Positions 1 to 9,007 of a stretch of DNA of 64,000 bases are shown here, one piece after another. Under the pieces are notes generated by a model. It was not told the DNA's origin. It saw only the letters and a program-made list of their open reading frames with translations, and searched no databases. Source of the stretch: Paracoccus alcaliphilus (GTDB lineage: Bacteria > Pseudomonadota > Alphaproteobacteria > Rhodobacterales > Rhodobacteraceae). The first letter of the stretch is position 1. Each line of letters starts with the position of its first letter. The position numbers and the translations under genes were made by a program. The stretch is from the NCBI RefSeq assembly GCF_028553725.1, contig NZ_CP067124.1, positions 3,110,001-3,174,000 on the forward strand, in the 5' to 3' direction.

Positions 1-1337
1 TTGAAGCCGACGCCCGACGCCACACCATAAGACGCCCCGAAGCTAAGCGAGCCGGTCGGCTGTTCCTCGACATTGACATCGACGATGACCTGTTCGCTGC
101 TGCTGCCCTGACGGCTGTCTACCTGCGCGTCGCTGAAATAACCCAGCGCGCGGATACGTTCGGCAGCGTTACGGATTTCGCGCGGGTTGAACGGGTCGCC
201 CTCGACCACGGTGAACTGGCGGCGGATCACCTCGTCCAGGGTGGTGGTGTTGCCCTCGATATCGATACGCTCGACAAAGACCCGCTGGCCACGGGTCAGC
301 GCAAAGGTCAGATCCAGCGTCTGGTTCTGGGGATTGCGGGTCACGCGCGGCTCGATATTGACGAAGTTCAGGCCCTGCTGGATCGCCACGGTTTCCATCC
401 GGCGGATGGTGTTGTCGATGACGGCGGGGTTATAGACATCGCCACGGCTGACCCGGTTCTGCGCCGCGAAGGCCGAGGCATCGACGCCGGGAATTTCCGA
501 CACCGTATTCACATTCGCAAAGCGATAGCGCGGGCCTTCCTGAATGTTGAATGTGATATAGAAGGCATCGCGTTCGCGGGCCAGCTCCGGCGCCACGCCC
601 TGCACGCGGAAATCGGCATAGCCGCGCGACCGGTAATAATCCGTCAGCAACTGCTCATCCAGCGGGATGCGTTCGGGCGCGAAGGTGTCGCGGCGGATGA
701 AGGTACGCAGCAGGCCCGCCTGTTTCGTCTCCAGCACCTGCCGCAGGCGGCGGTCGGAAAAGGCGCGGTTGCCGGTAAAGCTGATCCGCTCGATCTCGGT
801 CACGTTGCCTTCGCGGATCTCGAACACCAGATCGATGCGGTTGTCGCTGCGGCGGATGATGCGCGGATCGACGCGGGCGGCCAGACGGCCCTGCGCGGCA
901 TAGGCCTGCGCGATCCCCGAGGCATCGGCAATGGCCAGCGACGGCTGATAGACCCGGCGCGGCTGGCTTTGCACCATCTGCGCCAGCTGGTCATCCTTGA
1001 TGCGGCGATTGCCCTCGAAGCTGATCTGGTTGATCGTCGGATATTCGGCCACCCGGATCACCAGCAGGTTGCCCTGAGGGACGACCTCGACCGACTCGAA
1101 CAGGCCGGAATTCTGCAACCGTTGCAGCGCGTCGTTCAGCTCTCCGGCGCTGACATCCTGCCCGCGCGCGATATTGGCATAGGACAGGATCGTCCCCGGC
1201 TCGATCCGCTGCGCGCCCTCGATGCGCACGTCGTTGAAGACATAGGCCGAAGCGGCAAGCGGCATCAGCGCCACCGGAGCCGCCATCGTCAAGGCCGTCA
1301 TAAGCGCAACCGCGCGCGTGCCCAGTTTCCGTGTCAT
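1..1337 (-). CDS. bamA: Outer membrane protein assembly factor BamA (partial, C-terminus beyond window)
   Basis: BamA is the central subunit of the BAM machine that folds beta-barrel proteins into the outer membrane. About 445 codons are visible from the ATG at 1337. The first ~31 residues form a signal peptide ending near LAASA, followed by YVFNDVRIEGAQRI, the typical start of POTRA 1. The last codons in the window read VNVEEQPTGSLSFG, the junction between POTRA 5 and the barrel, so nearly the whole 16-strand barrel lies outside. It is the last gene seen of the pyrH-frr-uppS-cdsA-dxr-rseP-bamA series, the usual alphaproteobacterial order. A promoter-like sequence lies in the 103-bp gap behind rseP, so it may also be transcribed on its own. 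Confidence 0.95.
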   Translation of the reverse strand, partial: MTRKLGTRAVALMTALTMAAPVALMPLAASAYVFNDVRIEGAQRIEPGTILSYANIARGQDVSAGELNDALQRLQNSGLFESVEVVPQGNLLVIRVAEYPTINQISFEGNRRIKDDQLAQMVQSQPRRVYQPSLAIADASGIAQAYAAQGRLAARVDPRIIRRSDNRIDLVFEIREGNVTEIERISFTGNRAFSDRRLRQVLETKQAGLLRTFIRRDTFAPERIPLDEQLLTDYYRSRGYADFRVQGVAPELARERDAFYITFNIQEGPRYRFANVNTVSEIPGVDASAFAAQNRVSRGDVYNPAVIDNTIRRMETVAIQQGLNFVNIEPRVTRNPQNQTLDLTFALTRGQRVFVERIDIEGNTTTLDEVIRRQFTVVEGDPFNPREIRNAAERIRALGYFSDAQVDSRQGSSSEQVIVDVNVEEQPTGSLSFGASYGVASGVGF

Positions 1338-1397
1338 AGCCGCCCCTCTGGTTTCCAGCCTGCGTTCGCGCCGTTCTGGCGCATTCTTTTGCCATAT

Positions 1398-1427
1398 TCC
1401 ATAGCTTCAACAGGGTATCCCTGTCAA
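1398..1427 (-). promoter_or_regulatory. Putative bamA promoter with overlapping palindrome
   Basis: On the minus strand a perfect TTGACA (1422-1427) is followed after 17-18 bases by CTATGG or TATGGA (1398-1404), about 60 bases before the bamA ATG. The 6-bp-arm palindrome ACAGGG-TAT-CCCTGT (1410-1424) overlaps the -35 box and could be an operator. Position and hexamer fit are seen; function is inferred. Confidence 0.4.
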
Positions 1428-1440
1428 AACGCAACCGCCC

Positions 1441-2772
1441 TCACGGGCAGAAAAGATCGTTCGTGAGGCCGAAAATCATCAAGGTCAATACAGCCGCCAT
1501 ACCGATCGCGGTCAGCAGGTTCAGCGCCCGATCCGAGGGCGGACGGCCGGTCACGGCCTCCCAAGTATAGAACATCAGGTGCCCGCCATCCAGAACCGGG
1601 ATCGGCAGCAGGTTCAGAAAGCCGATGGCGGCGGACAGAACCGCGATCCACCACAGGAAATTCGCCCCCCCCGCGCTGGCCGCCTGCCCGGTGCTTTCGG
1701 CGATCGAGATCGCGCCGCCCAGGTTGCAGGCGCCGATCTGCCCCGAGATCATCGCCCACATCCCCGTCAGGGATGAACCGATGATGGCCCATGTCTGGGT
1801 GATCCCCAGCCACAGCGCCTCGAAGGGTCCGGCGCTGCGGGTGGCGGGGGTGAAAAAGCCCTCGCCGCCGCTGATCCCGATCAGCCAGCGTTGCTCGAAC
1901 CCGCCGCCCGCCGCAGGCAGGTCCTGCCGCTTGGGAGCCAGAGTATAGCTGGCCTCGCCCTGCCCCTCGCGCCAGACGGTCAGCAGCAGGGGCTGGCCTT
2001 CGGCGGCCTCGACATGGGCGCGGACCTCCGTAAAGCGGGTGATCGGATCGCCATCGACAGATGTGATCACATCGCCCGCGCGCAGACCGGAATCCGCCGC
2101 CGCGCTGCGTGGTGCGACGCCGCTGATCCGCGCGGGCATCGGGTCCGGCCCGGCCACGGTGACCGAGACCCCGCCGCGTTCCACCCGCCATTCGTGCTGG
2201 GCGGTCGGCGGCAGATCCTCGATCGCGCGGCCCAGATCGCCCCAGTTCTTGATCTGGTGGCCGTCCACCGCCAGAATCCGGTCGCCCGGCTGCAATTCAT
2301 TCACCACGCCGGGCGGGCTGGCCATGATGCGCCCGACCTCGACCCGGTCCGAGGGCAGGCCCTGAAAGACCGCGAAACCGGCAAAGATCAGGATCGACAG
2401 GATGAAGTTGAAGACCGGCCCGGCCAGCAGCGTCGAGAACCGCGCCCAAAGCGGCGCGCCGGTCAGGGTCTGGCGCCGGATCGCGGGATCGACCGGACGG
2501 CCCGGCCCGGCGCTGGCCGCATTGGCATCGCCCATAAAGCGGACATAACCGCCCAGAGGCACCGCCGCCACCTGCCACAGCGTTCCCCGCCGATCACGCC
2601 GCGAGAACAGGCGCGGACCGAAGCCCACCGAAAACACCTCGGCCCGGATGCCGGACCAGCGCCCGACGATGTAATGGCCGTATTCGTGGACCGAGACGAT
2701 GACCGCCAGGGCCACGACAAAAGCCGCCAGCGTCCACAGCGTGCCGCCGAATTGGGGGATCAGTTCGCTCAT
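1441..2772 (-). CDS. rseP: RIP-type site-2 intramembrane zinc metalloprotease RseP
   Basis: Inner-membrane protease (443 aa) that cleaves transmembrane anchors, classically the anti-sigma factor RseA in envelope stress signalling. The HExxH motif is visible as VHEYGHYIVG near residue 30, the second catalytic motif as PVLDGGHLMFY near residue 390, and a PDZ region contains SVDGDPITRF. The start chosen is ATG 2772 (MSELIPQFGG), because it overlaps the dxr stop as ATGA and begins just before the first membrane helix; the longer frame upstream is dxr DNA read in another frame. The substrate in this organism cannot be told from the sequence. Confidence 0.94.
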   Translation of the reverse strand: MSELIPQFGGTLWTLAAFVVALAVIVSVHEYGHYIVGRWSGIRAEVFSVGFGPRLFSRRDRRGTLWQVAAVPLGGYVRFMGDANAASAGPGRPVDPAIRRQTLTGAPLWARFSTLLAGPVFNFILSILIFAGFAVFQGLPSDRVEVGRIMASPPGVVNELQPGDRILAVDGHQIKNWGDLGRAIEDLPPTAQHEWRVERGGVSVTVAGPDPMPARISGVAPRSAAADSGLRAGDVITSVDGDPITRFTEVRAHVEAAEGQPLLLTVWREGQGEASYTLAPKRQDLPAAGGGFEQRWLIGISGGEGFFTPATRSAGPFEALWLGITQTWAIIGSSLTGMWAMISGQIGACNLGGAISIAESTGQAASAGGANFLWWIAVLSAAIGFLNLLPIPVLDGGHLMFYTWEAVTGRPPSDRALNLLTAIGMAAVLTLMIFGLTNDLFCP

Positions 2773-3926
2773 GCAGCGGCCTCCTGTCTTGCGGCGCGGT
2801 CCCATTCCAGAACCGTTTCCAGATCCGCCGGATCATGTCCGAAACCGGGCCGGGCCGACAGGGCCTCCAGCGTGGCCTCGACCTGCGGCGCCATCCGGGT
2901 GAATCCGATCCGTCCGGCGATGAAATCATCCAGCGCCTGTTCCTTGGCGGCGTTGAACACCGCCCCCGCCGCACCACCCGCCGCCATCACCTCTCGCGCA
3001 AGGCGCAGCGCGGGCCAGCGGGTTTCATCAGGGGTGCGGAATGTCAGGCCACCGATCGCCGCCAGATCCAGCGGCGCCACCGGCAAGGGCCGACGATGCG
3101 GCCAGTTCAACGCATAGCCGATGGCATGGCGCATGTCGGGCGCGCCCATATGCGCAATCGTGCCGCCATCGACATGGGACACCAGCGCGTGAATGATGGA
3201 TTCGGGATGGACCAGCACCCTGATCCGCTTGGGCTCAAGCCCGAAAAACTCATGCGTCTCAATGATCTCCATCGCCTTGTTGAACATCGAGGCCGAGTCG
3301 ATGGTGATCCGCTGCCCCATCGCCCAGTTGGGATGGGTCGAAGCCTCGGTCACCGTCGCCGTCGCCAGACGCTCCAGCGGCCAATCACGGAATGCCCCGC
3401 CCGAGGCCGTGATGGTCACATGCTGGACACTTTCGAGGGTTTCATTTCCAAGACATTGAAAGATCGCGGAATGTTCCGAATCAACTGGCAGGATGGTGGC
3501 CCGGTGATCTTCGGCCACCCGGCGCATCAACCCACCCGCGCAGACCAGCGATTCCTTGTTGGCCAGCGCCAGAGTCGCCCCGTGCCGCAACGCCGTCAGA
3601 CCCGGCAGCAGCCCCGCCGCGCCGATGATCGCCGACAGAACCCAATCCGCCGGACGCGCGGCGGCCTCCAGCAGCGCCTGCCGCCCCGCCGCCGCCTCGA
3701 TCCCGCTGCCCGCCAGCGCGGCGCGCAGGTCGTCCAGCAGTTCCTCATGCGCGGTCACGGCGACATCGGCGCGCAGATCGCGCGCCATCTTCGCCAGCCG
3801 CGCGATATTGCGCCCGCCGGTCAGCGCCACCACGTCAAAGGCATCGGCCCCGCCCGCCTGCATCAGCAGATCGACGCCATTGGCCCCGACCGAGCCGGTG
3901 GCCCCGAATATCGAAATCCGTCTCAT
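2769..3926 (-). CDS. dxr: 1-deoxy-D-xylulose-5-phosphate reductoisomerase
   Basis: Second enzyme of the non-mevalonate (MEP) isoprenoid pathway; converts DXP to 2-C-methyl-D-erythritol 4-phosphate with NADPH. The 385-aa product begins MRRISIFGATGSVG (NADPH-binding glycine loop) and contains LANKESLV and PVDSEHSAIFQCL, conserved parts of the substrate and metal site, at the length normal for the family. The ATG at 3926 lies 5 bases after the cdsA stop; an open frame further upstream is only the cdsA region in another phase. Its stop overlaps the rseP start. It shares an operon with uppS, which uses the end product of isoprenoid synthesis. Confidence 0.96.
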   Translation of the reverse strand: MRRISIFGATGSVGANGVDLLMQAGGADAFDVVALTGGRNIARLAKMARDLRADVAVTAHEELLDDLRAALAGSGIEAAAGRQALLEAAARPADWVLSAIIGAAGLLPGLTALRHGATLALANKESLVCAGGLMRRVAEDHRATILPVDSEHSAIFQCLGNETLESVQHVTITASGGAFRDWPLERLATATVTEASTHPNWAMGQRITIDSASMFNKAMEIIETHEFFGLEPKRIRVLVHPESIIHALVSHVDGGTIAHMGAPDMRHAIGYALNWPHRRPLPVAPLDLAAIGGLTFRTPDETRWPALRLAREVMAAGGAAGAVFNAAKEQALDDFIAGRIGFTRMAPQVEATLEALSARPGFGHDPADLETVLEWDRAARQEAAA

Positions 3927-3931
3927 TCCGT

Positions 3932-4780
3932 TCAATTCACCGCAGGCAGGCTGGTCACCAGCCCGATCAGCATGGCGGCCAGCACCGCGCCCGTCACCGC
4001 GTCGAAGCGATCCATGAAACCGCCATGCCCCGGAATCAGGTTCGAGCTGTCCTTGACCCCCGCCCGGCGTTTCAGCCAGCTTTCGGCGATATCGCCCATC
4101 TGCCCGGCAAGCGCAACCAGCGGAGAGATCCAGATCAGCGAGGCATCGCCCATCTCGAACCACCACAGCGCCAACCCCAGCAGCAGCGCGCCGACCCAAC
4201 CGGCGATCGTGCCCGACCAGGTTTTCTTGGGGCTCAGCTTCGGCCAGAATTTCGGCCCGCCCACGACCCGCCCGACAAAGTAACCCGCCGTGTCGGAAAT
4301 GATGACAATGCCCATCAGCCACAGCACGAAATGCAGGCCATATTCCTCTCGGAAGCCGACCAGCCCATAGGCCACCAGCATGATCGCCGCGCCAAAACCG
4401 GCATAGGTCCAGCGATCACGCGCCGTCGCCCCCGGTATTCCGGCAAGGATCGGCAGCAGCAGCGCCAGCGGCGCGGCGGGGTGGAACATGTTCAGCGCGG
4501 CGGCCTGCGCCAGCCCGGCGATGATCGCCAGCGCCAGCGGGCGATGGCGGCCAAAGGCGGTCAGATGCAGTTCGGGATGGCGCCAGCCGGTCATGGTGGC
4601 CAGCTCCCAGAAGATCACGGCGGAAATCACCGCCATGCCCAGCCGCAACCAGATGCCGGACGCAAGCGCCAGCAGCACCCCGATCCCCAGCAGCACCAGC
4701 GTCGAGGCGATGCGTCGCGACAGGTCGCCCCATTTCCCCGGTGGCGTCAGCCGTTTACCTGTGGCACCCGGCCCCGTCAT
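3932..4780 (-). CDS. cdsA: Phosphatidate cytidylyltransferase
   Basis: Integral membrane enzyme (282 aa) that makes CDP-diacylglycerol from phosphatidic acid and CTP, the precursor of bacterial phospholipids. The family signature is clear near the C-terminus: LKRRAGVKDSSNLIPGHGG followed by FMDRFD. SPKKTWSGTIAGW and several hydrophobic helices precede it. ATG 4780 (MTGPGATGKRL) was chosen because it overlaps the uppS stop as ATGA. The gene lies between uppS and dxr in the envelope operon. Confidence 0.95.
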   Translation of the reverse strand: MTGPGATGKRLTPPGKWGDLSRRIASTLVLLGIGVLLALASGIWLRLGMAVISAVIFWELATMTGWRHPELHLTAFGRHRPLALAIIAGLAQAAALNMFHPAAPLALLLPILAGIPGATARDRWTYAGFGAAIMLVAYGLVGFREEYGLHFVLWLMGIVIISDTAGYFVGRVVGGPKFWPKLSPKKTWSGTIAGWVGALLLGLALWWFEMGDASLIWISPLVALAGQMGDIAESWLKRRAGVKDSSNLIPGHGGFMDRFDAVTGAVLAAMLIGLVTSLPAVN

Positions 4781-5511
4781 AATCCGCCGAAACGACGCTC
4801 GCGCAGACCAAAGCGGTCCAGAATCCCGGCCAGATGCTCGGGCGTGAAATCCGGCCACAGGGTCGGCGTGAATTCATATTCGGCATAGGCCGCCTGCCAG
4901 GGCAGGAAATTCGAGGTCCGGGTCTCGCCCGAGGTGCGGATCACCAGATCGGGATCGGGTTGGCCTGCCGTGTCCAGACAGGCCTCCAGATCGCTTTGTC
5001 CGGGATCGCTGATTTCGCCCCGCGCGACTTTCTGCGCCAGACGGGCAGCGGCGCGCGTCAACTCGTCCCGGCCGCCGTAATTGATCGCCACGGTCAGGTT
5101 CAGCCGGGTATTGCCCGCCGTGCGAGCCTCGATCGAGGCCATCAACTGTTGCAGTTTCGGGTCCAGACGCTCTCTCCCGCCGATAAAGCGAAGCCGCACG
5201 CCCTCGCCCGACAGCCCCTCGGCCTCGCGCTCGATATAGCGGCGGAAGATCTTCATCAGACCCAGCACCTCTTCGGTCGAGCGTTTCCAGTTCTCGGTCG
5301 AGAAGGCATAGACCGTCAGCCAGTTCACCCCCAGATCGGGGCAGGCCCGGACGATCTGCTTGACTCGTTCGGCCCCGCGACGATGCCCGACCAACCTTGG
5401 CCAGCCGCGTTCGGTCGCCCAACGCCCGTTTCCATCCATGATGATCGCAACGTGGCGGGGCCGTTCATCGGTCCCGCCGGTCCGCAGGCGTGGCGCGCTA
5501 TCGGCTGGCAT
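4777..5511 (-). CDS. uppS: Undecaprenyl diphosphate synthase (cis-prenyltransferase)
   Basis: Makes the C55 carrier lipid for peptidoglycan and surface polysaccharides by adding isopentenyl units to farnesyl diphosphate. The 244-aa protein contains the catalytic stretch IIMDGNGRWATERGWPR, the second conserved block YAFSTENWKRS and the C-terminal DLVIRTSGETRTSNFLPWQ. The ATG start at 5511 sits 8 bases beyond the frr stop at 5520, fitting operon transcription frr-uppS-cdsA. Confidence 0.96.
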   Translation of the reverse strand: MPADSAPRLRTGGTDERPRHVAIIMDGNGRWATERGWPRLVGHRRGAERVKQIVRACPDLGVNWLTVYAFSTENWKRSTEEVLGLMKIFRRYIEREAEGLSGEGVRLRFIGGRERLDPKLQQLMASIEARTAGNTRLNLTVAINYGGRDELTRAAARLAQKVARGEISDPGQSDLEACLDTAGQPDPDLVIRTSGETRTSNFLPWQAAYAEYEFTPTLWPDFTPEHLAGILDRFGLRERRFGGL

Positions 5512-5519
5512 ATGTTCCC

Positions 5520-6083
5520 TCAGACCTGCATGATCTCGGCCTGCTTGGCCTCCAGCGCCTGATCGACGCCGCCAATCATCTTGTCGGTCAGTTCCTGCAC
5601 GGCGGTTTCCCAGAATTTCTGGTCGTCCTCGGGCATGCCATTGGCCTTGCCCTTCTTGATCTGGTCCATGCCGTCGCGGCGCACGTTGCGGATGGCGACG
5701 CGGGCGCTTTCGGCATATTGCGCGGCGACCTTGGTCAGTTCGCGGCGGCGTTCCTCGTTCAGTTCGGGGATCGGCAGCATGATGATGGTGCCGTTCAGCT
5801 GCGGGTTGATGCCCAGACCGCTTTCGCGGATCGCCTTTTCGACCTTGCCCACCATCGCCTTGTCCCAGACGTTGATGGTGACCATGCGCGGCTCGGGGAC
5901 GTTGACGGTGCCCAGCTGGTTGATCGGCGTCATCTGGCCATAGGCATCGACCTGAACCGGCTCGACCATGCTGGCCGAGGCGCGGCCGGTGCGCAGACTG
6001 CCGAATTCATGGCGCAGGCTTTCCATCGCCCCTTTCATGCGCCGTTCCAGATCGTCAATGTCGATGTCGATGTCCTCTGCCAT
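5520..6083 (-). CDS. frr: Ribosome recycling factor
   Basis: RRF splits post-termination ribosomes together with EF-G. The 187-aa product starts [19 protein letters not shown] and carries the family blocks [20 protein letters not shown] and [20 protein letters not shown]. The start at ATG 6083 was preferred over an upstream extension that lacks family similarity. It lies downstream of pyrH, as in most bacteria, with a 125-bp spacer holding a hairpin. Confidence 0.96.
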   Translation of the reverse strand: MAEDIDIDIDDLERRMKGAMESLRHEFGSLRTGRASASMVEPVQVDAYGQMTPINQLGTVNVPEPRMVTINVWDKAMVGKVEKAIRESGLGINPQLNGTIIMLPIPELNEERRRELTKVAAQYAESARVAIRNVRRDGMDQIKKGKANGMPEDDQKFWETAVQELTDKMIGGVDQALEAKQAEIMQV

Positions 6084-6139
6084 GTGAAGCCGCCTCTGAA
6101 CTGATTTTCGAACGCTTGTAACCGGATCGCCGCAAATTG

Positions 6140-6175
6140 GCAAAGCCTTTGCCCGTAAAATGGGCGAGGCTTTGC
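6140..6175. other. Hairpin in the pyrH-frr spacer
   Basis: The arms GCAAAGCC (6140-6147) and GGCTTTGC (6168-6175) enclose a second pair GCCC/GGGC, giving a two-part stem with a small internal loop. It lies between two genes normally co-transcribed. It could be a partial terminator, an mRNA processing site or an upstream leader structure; only a short T-rich stretch follows it on the minus strand. Confidence 0.4.
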
Positions 6176-6208
6176 ATCTTCCCTGACTGTGATAAAATCC
6201 GTGGAAAA

Positions 6209-6943
6209 TCAGCAGTGAACGCGGGTATAGGTGCCCTCTCCCGCCAGGATCGAGCGGAAACCGCCCGGCTCGTCCAGCGAGAAGACGATGATCGGCAGCC
6301 GGTTGTCACGGGCCAGCGCGATGGCCGAGGCGTCCATCACCCCCAGATGTTTCTGCAACACCTCGTCATAGCTGACATTCTCGTAACGTTTTGCATCGGC
6401 GTGCTTTTTCGGGTCCTTGTCATAGACGCCATCGACCTTGGTGCCCTTGAAGATCGCCTCGCAGTTCATCTCGTTGGCGCGCAGGGTCGCGGCGGTGTCG
6501 GTGGTGAAATAGGGATTGCCGGTGCCCGCGGCAAAGATCACGATCCGCTTCTTTTCCAGATGCCGGATGGCTCGGCGGCGGATATAGGGTTCGCAGACCT
6601 CGTCCATGCGGATGGCGCTGATGACCCGGCAGTAAAGACCCCGTGCCTCCAGCGACGATTGCATCGCCAGCGCGTTCATCACCGTGGCCAGCATGCCCAT
6701 GTAATCGGCGGTCGTCCGCTCCATCCCCTGCGCGCTGCCCTGCAATCCGCGGAAGATGTTGCCGCCGCCGATGACCATGCAGACCTCGACCCCCATCGCG
6801 GCCACCGATTCGACCTCGCGCGCGATCCGCTCGACCGTGGGCGGATTCAGGCCGTAACCCTGATCGCCCATCAGCGCCTCGCCAGAAATCTTCAGCATTA
6901 CCCGGCCATATTGGGTGGGCGCTGTGCCCATGTCGTCGGTCAT
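6209..6943 (-). CDS. pyrH: UMP kinase
   Basis: Phosphorylates UMP to UDP in pyrimidine nucleotide synthesis; a hexameric amino-acid-kinase-fold enzyme. The 244-aa product begins [20 protein letters not shown], followed by [12 protein letters not shown], and contains [11 protein letters not shown] and [16 protein letters not shown], the phosphate and nucleotide loops. The start at ATG 6943 has AAGGAA just upstream on the minus strand; a much longer upstream extension is the opposite strand of miaA. It heads the minus-strand operon running to bamA and is divergent from miaA. Confidence 0.96.
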   Translation of the reverse strand: MTDDMGTAPTQYGRVMLKISGEALMGDQGYGLNPPTVERIAREVESVAAMGVEVCMVIGGGNIFRGLQGSAQGMERTTADYMGMLATVMNALAMQSSLEARGLYCRVISAIRMDEVCEPYIRRRAIRHLEKKRIVIFAAGTGNPYFTTDTAATLRANEMNCEAIFKGTKVDGVYDKDPKKHADAKRYENVSYDEVLQKHLGVMDASAIALARDNRLPIIVFSLDEPGGFRSILAGEGTYTRVHC

Positions 6944-7029
6944 GTGGGTTCCTTCCTGAACGGCACCGTCGCTTTCATTGTCGCGCAAAATGTCGCAAAA
7001 GGCGCGCAGGTTCAACTGTATGGAAAACC

Positions 7030-7908
7030 ATGAGCGGCCCCGTCCTGTCCCTGATCGACGCATCCCGCCATTTACTGATCGCAGGCCCCACCGCCAGCGG
7101 CAAATCGGCGCTGGCGGCGGCGGTCGCACAATCGCAGGGCGGGCTGATCGTGAATGCCGATGCGTTGCAGGTCTGGTCTTGCTGGCGGGTGCTGACCGCG
7201 CGGCCATCGGTTGCCGAGGAAAACGCCCTGCCCCATGCGCTTTATGGCCATGTCGCGCCGGGGCGCGGCTATTCCGTGGGCGACTGGTTGCGGGATGTGG
7301 CGGCGCTGACAGGGCAACGGCTGATCGTGGTCGGGGGAACGGGGCTTTACCTGACCTCGCTGACGCAGGGGCTGGCCTGGGTGCCGCCCGTGCCGCCTGA
7401 AATCCGGGCCGAGGGCGACGGGCTGCTGGCGGATCAGGACGGCCTTGCGCGGATGGTCTCGGATCTGGACCCCCTGACCCGCGAACGCATCGACCTGCGC
7501 AATCCCGCCCGCGTGCAGCGCGCATGGGAGGTTCTGCGCGCCACCGGACGCGGGCTGGCCGAATGGCAGGCCGAGACCCCGCCGCCGCTGATCGCCCCCG
7601 CCGATTGCCAGCGCATCCTGCTGACCGCCGATCGCGACTGGCTGGCCGACCGGATCGCGCGGCGCTTTCACGCGATGATGCGGATGGGCGCGCTGGACGA
7701 GGTGCGGCAGATGCTGCCGCATTGGGACCCGCGCCAGCAATGGGCCCGCGCCATCGGAGCGCCGGAACTGGTCGCGCATCTGCGTGGCGAAACCGATCTG
7801 GCCGCTGCGACCGAGGCCGCGATCATCGCCACGCGCCAATATGCGAAATCCCAGCGCATCTGGTTCCGGGGCCGGATGAAAGACTGGTTGCAATGGCCGG
7901 TAAGCTGA
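7030..7908 (+). CDS. miaA: tRNA dimethylallyltransferase
   Basis: Transfers a dimethylallyl group to N6 of A37 in tRNAs that read UNN codons. The 292-aa protein has the P-loop [15 protein letters not shown] at residues ~15-29, then VNADALQVW, where the family commonly has DS(A/M)Q, and the tRNA-contacting stretches [10 protein letters not shown] and ARAIGAPEL. It is a little shorter than the E. coli enzyme, as is common in Rhodobacterales. It stands alone, divergent from pyrH. Confidence 0.93.
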   Translation: MSGPVLSLIDASRHLLIAGPTASGKSALAAAVAQSQGGLIVNADALQVWSCWRVLTARPSVAEENALPHALYGHVAPGRGYSVGDWLRDVAALTGQRLIVVGGTGLYLTSLTQGLAWVPPVPPEIRAEGDGLLADQDGLARMVSDLDPLTRERIDLRNPARVQRAWEVLRATGRGLAEWQAETPPPLIAPADCQRILLTADRDWLADRIARRFHAMMRMGALDEVRQMLPHWDPRQQWARAIGAPELVAHLRGETDLAAATEAAIIATRQYAKSQRIWFRGRMKDWLQWPVS

Positions 7909-7955
7909 TACTGGTTTACTCTACCTTGACGCGAATCAATCGGGATTTTTAACTG

Positions 7956-7974
7956 CATTAAGCCTCGCTTAATG
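7956..7974. promoter_or_regulatory. Perfect inverted repeat upstream of the AraC-type gene
   Basis: CATTAAGC-CTC-GCTTAATG is a perfect palindrome with 8-bp arms, 48 bp after the miaA stop and about 50 bp before the regulator ATG. Its arms are AT-rich and no T-run follows, so an operator is more likely than a terminator. A 12-base sequence that begins inside it (7970-7981) recurs at 8041-8052. Confidence 0.45.
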
Positions 7975-8023
7975 ATTGGCAGGCTATAAGTCGGTTTGTC
8001 GGTTCTCCTGTCGGGTCAGGCTC

Positions 8024-9007
8024 ATGTCGGTGTTTTCGCGTAATGATTGGCAAGACAATTTCCCCTTCACGCGCAGTATCTTGCGCGACGTCTCCGGCCA
8101 GACTGCGACGCCGCGCGGAATCGGTGTCCTTGCCAGGGCGGGAATCAATGAGGGCGGGATCCTTGACGGCCATGCGCAAATTCCTGCAACAACCCTGACG
8201 GGCATTGACCCGGTTCCTGTTTCCACACGCGAAGCCGCCGGGCGGGACGCGATCCGGCTGCTGCCGCTGGAGGGATTCGTCTGGGGCGGCGCCTCCTTGC
8301 AACCGCGCACACGATCCGAACATGCGTTGATCTGGGTGACGGATGGGCGGCTGCGACTGGACCTGCCGCGTCAGCCGGGGATCATGCAGGCGGGCGATCT
8401 GCGCTGGATTCCAGCGGGGACCGCCTTCGCCGCCACGCCCTTGCAGGCGGCCTCTGGCCATGTGCTGCTGATCCGCCCCGAACAGATGCGCGATCTGGCC
8501 CCGCGCTACCAAATCGCGGCCTCGACCGGCAGGCATGGGCCGCAAATGCTGACCGTTCTGCGCAATCTGGAGCAGGCGGCGCGTCAGGGCGCGGCGCTGA
8601 CGCGGCAGTTGGACCTGCTGATGCGGGTGATCGGCGAAATGCCACCCTCGCACCCCGACTCGGCCCCCGACCTGACGCGCAGCAGCGGTGCCGGGCTGGT
8701 GGAACGGTTCGAGGGGTTGGCGCAAGGCGCCTTCGGCCCGACCGTGACGGTGGCCGATCTGGCGCGGATGCTGGGTTGCGGCACAGCGGCACTGGACCGG
8801 GCGGCGCTGGATCATCGCGGCAAGCGCGCGGTGGACATCCTGAACGACATCCGCCTGCGGCAGGCGATCACCCTGCTGCGCGAAACCCGGTTAAGCGTGA
8901 CGCAGATCGCCGCCGACACCGGATTCGCCAGCCACGCCCATTTCGCCCGCGTCCTTTGCGCGGCAACGGGCCGCCGCCCCGAGACGTTCCGCAATCAGCC
9001 CGGTTGA
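8024..9007 (+). CDS. AraC-family transcriptional regulator (AraC/CRP-type cupin sensor)
   Basis: A 327-aa regulator. The N-terminal half looks like a cupin-type effector domain ([20 protein letters not shown], then [17 protein letters not shown]). The C-terminal ~100 residues form the double helix-turn-helix: [20 protein letters not shown] and [20 protein letters not shown], ending [11 protein letters not shown]. Effector and targets are unknown. ATG 8024 was chosen; an in-frame TTG at 7976 would begin inside repeat DNA and has no ribosome-binding site. The gene converges on rlmE, overlapping its 3' end by 13 bp. The palindrome upstream hints at autoregulation. Confidence 0.8.
   Translation: MSVFSRNDWQDNFPFTRSILRDVSGQTATPRGIGVLARAGINEGGILDGHAQIPATTLTGIDPVPVSTREAAGRDAIRLLPLEGFVWGGASLQPRTRSEHALIWVTDGRLRLDLPRQPGIMQAGDLRWIPAGTAFAATPLQAASGHVLLIRPEQMRDLAPRYQIAASTGRHGPQMLTVLRNLEQAARQGAALTRQLDLLMRVIGEMPPSHPDSAPDLTRSSGAGLVERFEGLAQGAFGPTVTVADLARMLGCGTAALDRAALDHRGKRAVDILNDIRLRQAITLLRETRLSVTQIAADTGFASHAHFARVLCAATGRRPETFRNQPG

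Noticed and set aside
6944..7525. Upstream extension of pyrH
   Set aside because: It overlaps miaA on the opposite strand and has no similarity to UMP kinases; the ATG at 6943 matches the family start.
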